Numbered from the stretch's first letter, positions 22,931 to 35,759 are shown. The stretch is DNA of 64,000 nucleotides from Casuarina equisetifolia (GCA_028551475.1 CM052354.1:22281258-22345257), one strand, 5' to 3'. Notes: generated from the letters alone by a model not told the origin. Program-made: numbers and translations.

Positions 22931-24689
22931 ATGGAGTACCAAAAGTTCACTTTCACTATCCTGTTCACCTTCTTTCTCATTGTGTTTATGGTACTGAGAA
23001 TATGGAAGAGATCCAAAACAAAGTCAAGTTTAAATCTACCTCCAGGGCCTTGGAAGCTACCAGTCATCGGAAACTTGCACCAGTTTGTTGGCTCTTTACC
23101 CCACCGTACGTTGAGAGACTTGGCCAACAACATGGCCCTCTGATGTACCTTCAACTCGGAGAAGTTCCGACAGTTGTTGTTTCGTCTCCTGAGTTAGCCA
23201 GAGAGGGGATGAAAACCCATGATTCTGTCTTTGCATCAAGGCCCACTATTCTAGCTTCAGAAATCATGTCCTATGGTTCTGCAGATATAGTCTTTGCGCG
23301 ATGTGGAAATTACTGGAGACAACTGCGAAAGATATGCGTACTAGAGCTTTTAAGCCCAAAACGTGTTGAATCTTTCCGACCGCTTAGAGAAGAATAGTTA
23401 TCAAACCTGACTGAATGGATTGATTCAAAAGCAGGATCTTCTATCAATATTTCAGACAAGTTGTTTTCAACTATGTCTGTCATCACTGCAAGGGCGGCAT
23501 TTCGTAAGAAACGCAAAGACCAAGAAAAGTTCCTGTCAGCTGTGCAGGGTGTTTTTAAGCTAGCGGGAGGTTTCGACATTGCAGATGTCTTTCCTACTGT
23601 TAAATTGCTTCCTCTCATCAGCGGGATGAGGAGAAAAATTGAGAGGGCCCATCGAATAGCTGACAGGGCACTGGATAGCATAATCAATGATCATAAAGAG
23701 GCCAAGGCAGGAACAAAACCTGAAAAGGCTGCAAGCACAGAAGATCTGGTAGATGTTCTCTTAAATTTTCAGAAGCATGGTGACACTGCGCTCTCCTTAA
23801 GTGACGACAACATCAAAGCCGCAATCCTGGTAATTAGTATCACCTTTTGCTGTTACCCTGCTTTTGTACTTGCACTGAATTTCTCTCGTTATTTTGCTTC
23901 CAAGTTGAGTAGAAGAAGGATTTGGCTAGTACTTCCAAGACCTCATTATTTTCTCAAGGACTTGTCCAGAACCTACATCGAAATCATTGTTTCTTTTCTT
24001 TAACTTGTATATGAAACCTTTCTTTCTATTGCTTAAAGGTGTTGGAAATCGTTGATCCCTTACAGGACATGTTCAGCGCTGGGAGTGAAACATCAGCCAC
24101 AAGAATGATTTGGACAATGTCAGAAATGATAAAAGATCCCAGCATGATGAAGAAGGCACAGGATGAGGTGAGAGAAGTCTTTAACAAAAAGGGGAAGATC
24201 GATGAAACAGCCACTAGTGAGATGGACTATTTAAAGTTAGTTGTTAAGGAGACCCTGAGATTACACCCTCCTGCTCCTCTACTAGTTCCTAGAGAATCAA
24301 GTGAGGGGTGTGAACTTAATGGCTATCAAATTCCTGACAAAACTAGAGTCTTTGTTAACGCTTAGGCAGTTAGAAGAGATCCAAAATATTGGCCAGAACC
24401 CGAGAGGTTTAATCCAGAAAGGTTTATTGATAACCCTGTCGACTATAAAGGAACTTATTTCGAATATATACCGTTTGGAGCTGGAAGGAGGATGTGCCCA
24501 GGCATGACATTTGGCCTTGTTAGTGTTGAGTTTGCACTTGCAATGTTATTGTACCATTTTGACTGGAAACTTCCTTATGGAATGAAGCATGAAGACCTGG
24601 ACATGACAGAGACCTATGGGCTCACAGCTAAAAGAAAAACCGATCTACTCTTAGTTCCCACTCCGTATTATCCCTTACCAGTTGAATAA
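22931..24689 (+). pseudogene. P450 pseudogene E (CYP71D-like, close to gene G)
   Basis: Exon 1 is 22931-23829 and exon 2 is 24066-24689, with canonical GT...AG and phase 0. Three lesions: a one-base loss at about 23128-23131 after codon 65 or so (ANN-MAL instead of ANKHGPL); TAG at 23395-23397 in place of a Glu-type codon; and TAG at 24363-24365 in place of the Trp of NAWA. Everything else is well preserved: hinge LPPGPW, WRQLRK, AGSET, KETLR, PERF and [10 protein letters not shown]. The protein style ([27 protein letters not shown]) is closest to gene G at 33610-35653. Conservation outside the lesions suggests fairly recent death. Confidence 0.92.
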
Positions 24690-25129
24690 GTAGAGGCATG
24701 GAAGATCTTGGGAGAGATCTTCATTGCTCTTTGGATCTTTTACATGTTTTATTGTAGCCACATGCTTGGAAATGTGTTAGTGGCACTAGCGTTTTCTATA
24801 AACCCTTTTTTCTCCCTGTTTTGTAGTTTACATTATCAAGAAGAACATAATTGTTCTCTATATAAATGCTTCACTTAGTTCTGGAAGTATGATTGGTGTA
24901 TTATGAATATTTACTCATTCACTCAAGCCCTTCAGTATTGTAAAAGAGAAGGACAACTCATTTTGAGTATGGCAAAACAAATTTCAAAAGATACTCCCTT
25001 AAATATATCATTAGGAGAAGGAGAACAAAGACTCTAGACCAAAATATTGACATTATAATATATACATTTTTAACCTTATATCGGTGTGAATTTTAGAATA
25101 TACTTCCACTAGTCATGGGATTCTGTCGC

Positions 25130-25230
25130 ATCCCATAAGGCACTACAAGTGGGCTGTTTCATTTATTGTTAATGTAAGCCACTCCCATAAGGCACTACAA
25201 GTGGGCTGTTTCATTTATTGATAATTTTAG
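25130..25230. repeat. Short tandem duplication, period about 57 bp
   Basis: The string cataaggcactacaagtggg and about 25 following bases occur twice in direct orientation, at about 25133 and 25190. The gap between copies is short. No function is evident. Confidence 0.75.
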
Positions 25231-26174
25231 AATATGCTTCCCGAGATGCAGTAGTTGGCCGGTTATGAGCTAAACAAAGAGAGCCACATCCGAATGTGGA
25301 GCACTTCTTTCGCTATCACTGATTAAAAAGAAATTTACGACATATATTATTTTTAAATAGTGGTTGACCCTGACACTTGTTATTTAAAATATTGGAACTG
25401 AACAATCATACTTTGTAAATAAAAATACATTGAATTGGCATAAAACCTAACCCATGTAAAAACAATCCCATGTGATGGGTGAACATGTCCAACTAATATA
25501 AAACGAACATAACATAGCAATCAGATTGAAAGCATAACCCATTTACCGAATTATGATGCAAATAGAAAAGTACAAAGTAAAACTTCCTATAGCTTAATAT
25601 CATAAATTAAAGCTCAAAAGTTTTGTAATGTTCCAGCCCAAGTTAGTCTAAAGCCAATTACAAGAACTCTCCTAGAATTGTCAAAATGTGAATTTCTAAC
25701 CTTCAAGAAGAACAAAAAAGGAGAAAGAAATAATTCTTATCTTTTGTTTGCTTCGAGAGAGAGGACTCGTCGAGAGATGACGATTTACACCTCATTTTGT
25801 CCTCCTTTTTTTTTACCCTTCTCATGTGGCGACTGTTTCTTAAAGATGAGAATATGATGGCGACCAAAAAACCTTTATTGATTGGTGACTCAAAAAAATC
25901 TGTCTTTTTGTCTTTAATGTATAATCTTCTTATTGATGAGGTATAAAAGATCATTAGCTTGAAGTATGTTGCATCGAAATAGTAAATTTTTAAAAGGTTG
26001 TATTTGTGATATTCTATTAGGACTTTGTTCAAAGTTCCTCTACCCAATAACATTGTGGTCGTCCGTGGAAAAAAAAAAAAAAGGATTTTGTACATTTTTT
26101 TATTAACACTTTCTCTTGGACTGTACTTCTATTTTTATTTTTATTTTACTTTTATTTTTTAACTTCTCGTAAGA

Positions 26175-26175
<1 letters not shown>

Positions 26176-26249
<74 letters not shown>

Positions 26250-26250
26250 T
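26176..26250. repeat. (TTA)n microsatellite
   Basis: About 25 uninterrupted TTA/ATT units lie roughly 450 bp upstream of gene F. The repeat is likely polymorphic. Confidence 0.95.
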
Positions 26251-26489
26251 TAAGTAATATCATTGTTCCATAAGTATACACTAGTCAATATAACAAAAAC
26301 ATGGTGGTATTGAGTATTAGCACCACTGACATATTCTTGGAATGTAAACATCTGAGATCTTGATCTTCTCATCTCTTCTCTATTTTACAAATCATTTTTC
26401 CAGTTTAACCCTATCAAGATCTGTCTTTCTCTATGTCCTCTGTCCTTCTAATAATTATGCTGATGCTTGTGTCATTGCTTAGCTACTTC

Positions 26490-26640
26490 CATAACCAAAA
26501 CAAGAGATACAGACGTAGTATTTGGTGGATAGCATCAACTCTACGCAACATTTTCAGGAAAGCACAAGACGCCACTCAACTAGAAAACAAAAATGAGATT
26601 AGGGGGAGAATCTTCATCCAAGGCTGCGCGGTATAAATAT
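26490..26640 (+). promoter_or_regulatory. Core promoter of P450 gene F, conserved with D
   Basis: A TATA box (TATAAATA, 26632-26639) lies 73 bp upstream of the ATG at 26712. The preceding 140 bp align with the D upstream region (21190-21345, reversed) and the orphan copy at 31225-31345. Conservation beyond the TATA suggests shared regulatory sites or recent common descent. The short frame across it (26433-26636) is therefore not called a gene. Confidence 0.6.
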
Positions 26641-26711
26641 TAATGAAACTAAAGCTCTTTCACGACCGAGCAGTAACCCTCTAATTCCCATCCTACTACC
26701 CAACCTTCCTC

Positions 26712-28476
26712 ATGGATTTCCAGGTGTTGTCCTTCCCAGTCCTATTCACCCTCTTTCTCTTTATGTTTATGATCCTGAAAAGAGCAAAGAAATCCAAAAC
26801 CAATCACCCAACTCTAAGACTTCCCCCAGGGCCATCGAAGCTACCAATCATAGGTAGCATGCACCACTTGACTGGCCCGCCACCCCATCGTGCGCTAAGA
26901 GAATTGGCCAAGAAATATGGACCTCTGATGCACCTTCAAATTGGAGAAGTTTCCACCGTTGTGATTTCATCTCCAGAGATGGCCAAAGAGGTAATGAAAA
27001 CACACGATGCCATCTTTGCATCAAGGCCCAGTGTCATCGCTACCGCAATCCTGTCTTATGATTCTACAAATATTGCGTTTGCACCATATGGCAATTACTG
27101 GAGACAACTTCGAAAAATCTGCATGCTAGAGCTTTTGAGTTCAAAGCGTGTTGAATCTTACCGACCCATCAGAGAAGAAGAGCTATCAAATCTCATCAGA
27201 TGGATTGTTTCGAAAGCCGGGTCTCCTATCAATTTTACCGAGAAAGTGTACTCAACAATATGTGGTATTACTTCTAGGGCGGCCTTCGGTAAGAAATGCG
27301 AAGATCAGGAAAAATTCATAACACTTGTGAAAATAGCTGTTGAGTTGGGTGCAGGTTTTAACATTGCAGGTGTCTTTCCTTCTTTTAAGATGCTTCATTT
27401 GATCAGTGGGGTGAAGCCTAAACTTGAGAGGACGCGCCAAGAAACTGATAAGATAATGGAAAAAATTATTTGCGAACATGAGGTGAAGGCAACAACAAAA
27501 GTTAGAGAGGCTGAGACAGAAGATCTGGTAGATGTTCTCTTAAAATATCAAGCGACGGGAGACAGTGACTTTTCCTTAACTCACGACAATATCAAGGCCG
27601 TAATCCTGGTAACTTTATTCACCTTCTGAAGATACCATGCTGACTTCCTCAGAATTTCGTATGTTATCGTTTCTTGTCATTAACTGAACTTGACTGTACG
27701 AAACCTAAGACAATATTTCGGAGTTAGGAGCCTACATGGACAGATAAATGGTGATAGTTCAGGACATCTTTATTAGTGCTATGGAACAAGGGCATGACTC
27801 AAGTCCCACTTTTCGATTTCAGGATATTTTCGCGGCTGGGAGTGAGACGTCAACGACAACCGTGAATTGGGCAATGGCAGAAATGATGAAACATCCACTG
27901 GTGATGAAGAAGGCACAAGCTGAGGTGAGAGCAGTCTTCAATAGAGGGATAGTTGATGAAACAGTCATTCATGAGATGAAATATTTAAAGGCGGTTGTTA
28001 AGGAGACCTTGAGATTACACACTCCTGTTCCTCTGTTACTTCCCAGAGAATGCAGCCGGAAATGTGAGATTAATGGGTACGATATTCCTGTCAAAACTAA
28101 AGTCGTTGTTAATGCATGGGCAATCGGAAGAGACCCTGTATATTGGACTGAACCTGAGAGTTTCCATCCGGAGAGATTCCTTGACAGCTCTATTGACCAT
28201 AAGGGGACTAATTTCGAATACATACCATTTGGAGCTGGAAGGAGGATATGCCCAGGCATCACCTTTGGCCTGGTTAACGTTGAGGTCCCACTCTCACTGC
28301 TTCTGTATCATTTTGATTGGCAACTTCCCGATGGAATGAAGCACGAAGACTTGGACATGACTGAGTTCTTCGGTGCTGCTGTAAGAAGAAAATATGATCT
28401 TAAATTAATTCCAGTGACTTATCTTCCCTCAACCGACGAGCAACATCCGACATCAAAACCTCTTATTTCTTCTTAA
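26712..28476 (+). CDS. Cytochrome P450 monooxygenase, CYP71D/CYP71BE-like (gene F)
   Basis: Exon 1 is 26712-27608, the intron is 27609-27822 (GT...AG, phase 0) and exon 2 is 27823-28476; the product is 516 aa. The ATG at 26712 starts MDFQVLSF, matching paralogue B. Order: N-terminal anchor (about 1-25), LPPGPS hinge, WRQLRK C-helix, AGSET about 304-308, ExxR 360-363, PERF 415-418 and heme loop [10 protein letters not shown] with Cys442. The C-terminus is about ten residues longer than in B and G (ends KPLISS). No lesion was seen. It probably acts on the ER membrane with P450 reductase in specialised metabolism; the substrate is unknown. It is on the opposite strand to B and shares its promoter module with dead copy D. 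Confidence 0.93.
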
Positions 28477-29297
28477 AGTAAGAGTCTGAACTACTGCTTG
28501 GAATAAGACCCTTTTTTTTTATTAGAAAGAAAGTGCATAGAATGTGTTGAACTTGGGACTTCCTATGCAAAGAAGACCTTAGTTTTATATAAAATTTGTT
28601 TGGGAGATATCTACTGCCTTGTCATTTCTACTTGTTGCAACAACGCCTCATTTTCTGACGAAATAACACTTCAATGCACATAGGATAATGCAATCTGAAC
28701 TTGCAAACTTCAAACGCGATTGGGATTTCTTTTTCCGCTGGGGATTAGGTAATAATGGTTATCTTTGCATAAAACTGTGTGATAGCATGACTATATTGGA
28801 AAAAACAGAGGGCGTCTATGGAACAGCGTGTGTATTGAAAATAATGTAGAGTTATAAGACAAAACGTGAAACATAACCAAGAAACAATCACCATATAAAA
28901 GAAAAATAACTCAGAATTGACTGAAGTGTGGAAACACATAACAAGCCTTTCTCCAAGGAGCTTTTAACGATTACAGAAAAGTTGTTGGGATATCAAGTTG
29001 TCCAACCAGCACTTAAGAGAAGTTCCGCACCTATAGACATAAAAACAACTTTCTTGCATGCTGACAAAGGTAAGCCAACGACAAGACAAAGCGCTGTCAC
29101 AACCTATTCATCACCTACAAGACAATACTTAAACGCAAAAACAACTGGGTTATCTCTGAAATCACCTTACTTTGCGTTGCTTGTGTCATTAGAAACATCC
29201 CTGACCTGTACTTGGTTACTTCCAGGCTTGAGCAACATGTAACCAAGTTACACAAAAAACTTAAAAGTTCCGTAATCCCATTACGTTTAACATATAT
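28477..29297. other. 3' flank of gene F, no further gene seen
   Basis: About 800 bp including the presumed 3' UTR of F. A + strand frame around 28928-29242 starts with GTG and matches no family known to me. No motif is supported. Confidence 0.45.
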
Positions 29298-30475
29298 TGA
29301 TAACTTTATTTTTATAGAGTTATTTTATCTATTTTTTAGGCAATAAATAATACAATGCTTATGAGAAAATATTTGAACTCCTCTTATTTATTTAAATTTG
29401 TCTTGTTTTTGTATCACAAGGAGGCAAGGAGAAAAGGAATGAACATGGAGAACCTGATGCTTATTGTGTGGCAAAATTGTAATATCAAGATCAAGAGAGT
29501 CAAGATGGGCTTGGGCTTTGGATAATTGTTATTAGATTTTCTATTGTTATTGGATTTTCTATTTAAATAGAAAACCCAGTCATGTTAGGAATTCAAGTCT
29601 CAATTAATTTAGAAGTTCAAAACCCAATTATTTTAGGTCTCTAAAACCCAATTGTTTTAAGTCTCTAAAACCCAATTCTACTAGGATAGGAGATAGGTCT
29701 AAACCTAAACCCTATTTAAGAGAAGAGAAAAGGCAAAAGAAGTGGAGGAGGAAATTAAGCACAACTCAAGAAAGAAGCCAAGAATTCAAGGTTTTCTTGA
29801 AGAGAAGACAAAAAGGGTGACAGATTTCTTGTTCTTGGATTCAAGATGCCTTCTTTATTTCTTATTACCATTCTTCCTCATTATTTCTTTATGTTTTAGT
29901 TTATTTTTGTTAGAGCTACGATGTAACCTAATTATGATGGTATGAATCTTATGATTATTATGTTTTGCAAGATATTTTATTTATGTGAAGTTATATATTA
30001 CGGAGTTTAATGCTTTTAGGTGATTAGCTACCACTTAGATGACTTGATTTGCATGTTAAAGACCGACAGGAAATAGCATGCAATTGCTTCTTGTAATATG
30101 TAACCATAGATTAAATATGGATAGACATATACCATATTGTTTGTGTGGCTTTCGGTGTAAACTGGAAATATTCATAGATCCTAATGCATTTGGTTTGTTT
30201 CAATTCACATATAGAGATATAGTGAATTAATGAACTAAGTAGGTTTGCTATACCTAGACATAGGATAGTAAATAAATTAGGAAATTCCGCCATCACATAG
30301 ATATTATCTCTCTTGCAAGCATAAATAATCAATATTAGTACCTAATAATTATGGTAAAGTCATATGCTCTAACATATTTCTTTTATTAAGTTTTCTTAAA
30401 CTTAGTTAGTTAATCTATCATCCATCAATTTGGTTTGCTAGATAAATTCTAGGAGTTATTCATCGTTAGTACTAA
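29298..30475 (+). mobile_element. Partial solo LTR of an Athila-like element
   Basis: The start TGATAACTTTATTTTTATAG matches the start of the Athila LTRs read in their sense direction (11714 downward). A middle segment (30111-30332) shares a long stretch with 2623-2832 in the opposite orientation, as visible in its translation (PNLFTILCLGIAN). The last roughly 110 bp of the LTR and any PBS or coding region are missing, and the centre is divergent (a different subfamily). No target duplication was found. It is an older, truncated relative of the element at 2304-11714. Confidence 0.7.
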
Positions 30476-30479
30476 TCCT

Positions 30480-33400
30480 TTACTTGAAAGAGAAAAAAAC
30501 AAGAAACGAAAACAAAAAAACTGAAATGAAGAAAAAAAAATTACAGATGGAGCATTGTTAGGTATAGAGTCAAAATTAAGATTAAGAATAAAATAAAAAA
30601 TTTTGTTAGCCATGGATTCTCTTGCTGTTGCCTGTGTATATTAAGTTTGAAAAGTTGTACTGTGGTGCGTGAACCAAAAAACAATAGAAAATCTTGCAAA
30701 CACTACTCACAAACTTGATTTCTTTGGAATCACACGGATTAAAGCAACAGAAGTAAATAAACTCTTTTTTATTTTTAAATGCAAGTCACATAAAAGAAAC
30801 TAGGTGAAACTAAAGAATTTGAGTTCTAGTAAGAATGTTCTTTTATATACTTTCTCCATTGATATGCATATGTGCATCTAAACACTGATTTATCACGGTG
30901 CATTAGCCGTCAAATGATTATGTCAAGACAATCTTTGTAGTTTTCTTGTATATTTTTTTGTAGCAATTATTATCACATGTAGAATTTCTTGTCTTTTTTG
31001 GATAAAAATTTCAGTTTATATTAATAAAATATAGTATACAAAAGTGTAAGGACATATTTTAGCATTACAAATTTGTTTGGTAGTACTCCATCTTCTAATT
31101 TTGTGGTGGTCTTGGTGCAATCCTTTCCATAAAGGTAGGTATAACCTATATAAAGAGCATAATTGTCTACATAAATGGTGCAATCCTTTCCAATTTTGTT
31201 TACTTTACCACCCTATTCAATATTTTTACCGTGTGCCTCAGAGAAAGATTCTCTCCTTATCTTCATTTGTTTTTAGACATGATTGGTACAACCTACTTAG
31301 AGTTGATGCCAGCTAGCGGATGCTTAGACTGTATCTTTTGTTTTTTTAATTGAAGGGTTAGTTGGAATCCATAGAATATGTAAAAACAGTAGGTTAAAAT
31401 TGGAAAGTCGTAGGCAGCAAATTATAAAAATAATTAAAGAGAGAAAGACAGATTTGATGTACCAAGAAGCATCATTTGTTAAATAATAGCCTACATTATT
31501 ATTAAATAATAATAATAATAATAATAATAGCCTATATCACTGTACTAATACTTAATTTGATAATATATTTACGTGGACTACTCCATGGTTTTGTAACAAT
31601 GATGTTCCTATGAGTATAAGGCCAGATGTACTTTAAAAAAAAAATAGAAAGGGAAATCTTAGGTAATACAAACAATTTTTTTTCCTTTTTGAAAAAAAAT
31701 ACACTCACTTAACTTAGATACTTAGATGTTGAACCTAACATCTAGATCTTCTATGCCTTGCTAGCTTACTACTAAGTTACTAGATGATCAACTAATATAA
31801 ATAATTATCAAACTCCTTAAACAACACACATCAATACCATAATTTCATCAATACCCCATTTAACCTAACAAAAAAATTTCCAAGAATAATGGAAGCTTAT
31901 CCTATTAATCATATGAATACCAGTCATATTTAAACTAATAATCGTATAACTATCAATCATACATATAGGATACTGGCATTTATGTAGACAATTATGCTTT
32001 CCATGATGGCCATGACCATGTTGTTGGGTTACGTGAGCTAATATTTTTTTATAACTATATGTTTATGATAAAACTCTCATTAGAAAATTATTGGACTTAT
32101 TGACGAAGTTTTGATTTCCATGATCTTGTGCATATATTTGAAAAATATTCCTCATGATTGTGAAAGTTTATATTTATAGGAATATTATTTTATGCTCTTA
32201 TGGAAATAACAGTTGTTGGAATTTTTTTTTTTTTTAATAGCCTCATGTATTTCATTTTATGGGACCAAACACTTTAACATTTTTATTTTAGTGGTCCAAA
32301 TTGTAAGAATGCTTGATTGGGTGGGTAAATGAATGCTCGGCCCGCATATCTATATGAAATCCAGCAAATGAGGAGTAAAAAGCTTGGCCCATGTGCACTA
32401 AGTGCGTCCAAGTGAAAAGCCCGAATGCTTTTAAATAAAGGATTCAAAGGACTTAGCCCATGTGGATGTTAAAGGGAATTTCATGACTTGGGGTTGTAGA
32501 AGAGAAGAAAAAGAAGGGGGCTTCAAAGAGGTGTTGGCGTGGAGGAATCCGACTGTTTTGCCAAGTCTACCGTTGTGAAATCTTTTCACCATCTATCAGT
32601 CGACCATTTAGGGAGAAAATCTTTAGGAGAAATAAAAGACGAGCTTTGTAGAAGAAGAGGGAGGAGATTTTGAGCATTCACCCCAATCTGAAAAATCCCA
32701 AGAAAATCTATTTGTGGTCTTCAATGGGTTATTATTCATACAGATTTTCTAATTTGTGTTACTCCAGGTGTGCATTGTTACTCAAATCATTTGCTTGTGG
32801 TAGCAGTAGTCCAAAACCCCAGTCTTATCACTTGTATCATTTGGGGGTTTCTGAAATTGGTCCTCACTTCATTCAATTGTTTGTATTTGTTTGAGGACTC
32901 TTGCTCTAACTATTCAATTACACTTGTATTGGGTAATTCAAGAGACTACCGTATTGGACACCCTTTGACGATTTGTCAAAGGAGGTGAGTTAAACACTTT
33001 ATTTAATCACTTAAAAATAGTAGAACCCTTTCATAGGAAGGTTAAAGGAGGTGAATTGGAAAGTGTTTTTTGAATCACTTAAAATATTTTTTGTGCAATT
33101 TTTTTATATTGCTTTAATCCTCTAATAGGTACTGTGTTTATAGTTTAATTCTTAAGTTGAATGCATGCATGTCAGTGCAAATTTCATTAAGTTTAATGAA
33201 TTGGAATTGTATTCTATTTTCTGGTTTATGTTACACCGACTGCACAACTTTCATAGAGGTTGATAACTGATAAGGATTGATTAGATTGGATGCATTGAAT
33301 TTTGCTTGCTTGACTTTGAATATACGGACTGATTCAAATAGATTGATTGAGAATGACATTACCGTATCTTAAAATACTATTTTCATAAAACAAAGCCAAA

Positions 33401-33609
33401 CATGTCACGTAAGCGTTACATCGTTTAAGAAGAACACAAGCTAGGATCAAACAATACATAGCAAAATATCTAGGATAAAATAGAAACCTAATTAACCCCC
33501 ACCCCCAAGGTTGCCTTAGGGACCCAACACATGTACAAGTGCTAATTATCTCTCCCAACATCTTTTGTGCCTTCTTGAGTATTTCTTCCAGCAACTTCTG
33601 TGATTGAGC
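30480..33609. other. Long gene-free interval between P450s F and G
   Basis: About 3.1 kb, AT-rich. Seen inside: the orphan P450 promoter-like piece (31225-31345), an (AAT)n run (about 31504-31530), and a less AT-rich stretch at about 32240-33000 with leader-like or LTR-like composition but no PBS or coding motif. The short minus-strand frame 33334-33594 lies in the 3' flank of gene G and is not supported as a gene. Confidence 0.45.
31225..31345 (-). promoter_or_regulatory. Orphan copy of the P450 upstream module
   Basis: On the minus strand this piece aligns with the upstream modules of D and F (agatac...gcatca...gagagaatc...cggtaaaaatatt), but no P450 exon follows to its left. The TATA-like core is further decayed. 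It is probably the remnant of a lost P450 copy. Confidence 0.4.
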
Positions 33610-35653
33610 TTATTCAACTGGCGAGGGCTTATATAGAGTGGGAACCAAGCTCAGATCGACTTTTCTTCTAGCTGTGAGGCCATAGCTCTCTGTCATGTCC
33701 AGGTCTTCATGCTTCATTCCATTAGGGAGTTCCCAATCAAAATGGTATAATAACATTGCAAGCGAAAACTCAACATTAACGAGGCCAAATGCTATGCCTG
33801 GGCACATCCTCCTTCCAGCTCCAAACGGGATGAATTCGAAATAAGTGCCCTTATAATCAACTGGATTATCAAGGAACCTCTCTGGATCAAACCTCTCAGG
33901 TTCGGTCCAATAATTGGGATCTCTTCCGATTGCCCAGGCATTGACAATGACTCTTGTTTTGGGAGGAATATGATAGCCATTAAGTTCACACCCCTCTCTC
34001 GATTCTCTAGGAACTAGTAGAGGACCAGGAGGGTGTAATCTCAGGGTCTCCTTAACAATTAACTTCAGATATTCCATCTCAATAATGCCTTTTTCATCGA
34101 TCTTCCCTTTTTTGTTAAAGACTTCTCTCACCTCAGCTTGTGCCTTCTTCATCACTCTGGGATTTTTCATCAATTCTGACATTGCCCAACTCATTGTTGT
34201 GGCTGATGTCTCACTCCCAGCGCTGAACATGTCCTGAAAAGGATCAATCATGTCTAGATTATGCCCTTCCCCAAGAAAAAAAGGACCTTTAAGCAATAGA
34301 AAGAAAGGTTTCCTACACAAGTATTCTTCTAACATCGACATTTGACAATTCTAGTCAAATCCTCCTAATCAACTTAAGGAAGCAAAAATAACGAGTGTAT
34401 TATGAATTAAACTAGTAAACACACATAACAGTCACAAGAAATGCAGAAGATTTTTGTGATTTAAGAAAAATAATCCCCAGAACTACTAATAAGCATTTCT
34501 CTTACAATTTCTGTGAATTTATATACACAGAAGCCATTTGAGAATTTTTCATATTTGATGGCTGTTTCTCTTTGGTCATTATGATTCGCATCGATAAAGT
34601 TTCTGAATCTCATATTTATATGTAACATAAGAAAAGATCCTATTTGACAAAATTATCATTTCTTTTTTAACCCCAATTTGGGCTACCTACCTTACAAACG
34701 AAATTCTGTGAAAGTACAAAAGGTTGAAATCAGCAAAACGTGAGTGTGATTACCAGGATTACGGCTTTGATGTTTTCGTTAGTCAAGGAAAATTCACTGT
34801 CACCGTTCTCCTGACAGTTTAAGAGAACATCTACCAAGTCTTCCGTGCTTGCAACCTCTCCTGGTTTTGTCCTTGTCTTGGCTTCTCGATGTTCATTAAT
34901 GATGCTTTCCAGTGCTCTATCAGCTACCCGATGCATCCTCTCAAGTTTAGTTCTCATCCCACTGATCAGATGAAGCAGTTTAACAGAAGGAAAGACATCT
35001 GCCAGATCGAAACCTCCGGCCACCTTGAAAGCTTCCAGCACCGCTGACAAGAAGTTTTCTTGGTCTTTGCATGTCTTCCCGAAGGCCGCTCTTGAAGTAA
35101 CGAGAGACATCGTTGAATACAATTTGTCGGTAAGATTGATCGACGATCCTGCCCTTGAAGCAATCCATTTAACGAGGTTCGAAAACGCTTCTTCTCTCAA
35201 TGGTCGGAAAGATTTAACACGATTTGGGCTTAGAAGCTCGAGTACGCAGATTTTCCGTAGCTGTCTCCAGCAATCGCCATATTGACCGAAGACTATGTCT
35301 GCAGAGCCATAGGCCATGATTTCCGAAGCTAGAACACTGGGCCTTGACGCGAAGGTAGAATCATGGGTTTTCATCACCTCTTTGGCTAACTCCGGAGATG
35401 AAACAGCAATGGTGGGAACTTCTCCGAGTTGAAGGTACATCAGAGGGCCATGTTTGTTGGCCAAGTCTCTTAACGTGCGATGGGGAAGAGAGCCGACGAA
35501 CTGGTGCAAGTTTCCGATGACAGGGAGCTCCCACGGCCCTGGAGGTAGATTTAAAGAGGACTTGGTTTTGGATCTCTTCCCTATTTTCAGTACCGCAAAC
35601 ATAAAGAGGAAAAAGGTGAATAGGGTAGGGAAGAACATCGCCTTGAGCTCCAT
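33610..35653 (-). CDS. Cytochrome P450 monooxygenase, CYP71D/CYP71BE-like (gene G)
   Basis: Exon 1 is 34754-35653 (ATG at 35653), the intron is 34234-34753 (520 bp, GT...AG, phase 0) and exon 2 is 33610-34233; the product is 507 aa. Order: anchor (about 1-25), LPPGPW hinge, WRQLRK C-helix, AGSET 305-309, ExxR 362-365, PERF 417-420 and heme loop [10 protein letters not shown] with Cys444. No lesion is seen. It forms a subgroup with pseudogene E (shared [24 protein letters not shown]). Its intron is longer than those of B and F. Like the others it should be an ER-anchored monooxygenase using P450 reductase; the substrate is unknown. Confidence 0.93.
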
Positions 35654-35708
35654 GAGAAAGTAAATTGATGCTGCGGATAAGTGAACTAAAAGCTTAGTGA
35701 AATTGCAC

Positions 35709-35730
35709 CTCTTCTATAGCCAATCTCATT
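35709..35730 (-). promoter_or_regulatory. Possible TATA/CCAAT core of gene G
   Basis: On the minus strand an ATTGG (reverse CCAAT) is followed by ctatagaag about 60 bp upstream of the ATG. The spacing is plausible, but the motif is weak and not conserved with the other P450s. Confidence 0.3.
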
Positions 35731-35759
35731 CCCCGCTTTGCTTTACTTAATCCATAACC

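Larger units (their letters stand above)
24690..26489. other. Intergenic region between P450s E and F
   Basis: AT-rich spacer of about 1.8 kb holding the E 3' flank, a short tandem duplication (25130-25230) and a TTA microsatellite (26176-26250). The minus-strand frame at 25703-26095 has no recognisable family and low-complexity ends, so it is not called a gene. Confidence 0.5.

Noticed and set aside
25703..26095. 130-codon minus-strand frame between P450s E and F
   Set aside because: Low-complexity ends, no recognisable domain and AT-rich codon use. Better explained by chance.
26433..26636. 67-codon frame just upstream of gene F
   Set aside because: It lies in the conserved promoter module, and the D copy does not keep the frame.
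28928..29242. 104-codon + strand frame after gene F
   Set aside because: It starts with GTG, has no known domain, and lies in the gene's 3' flank.
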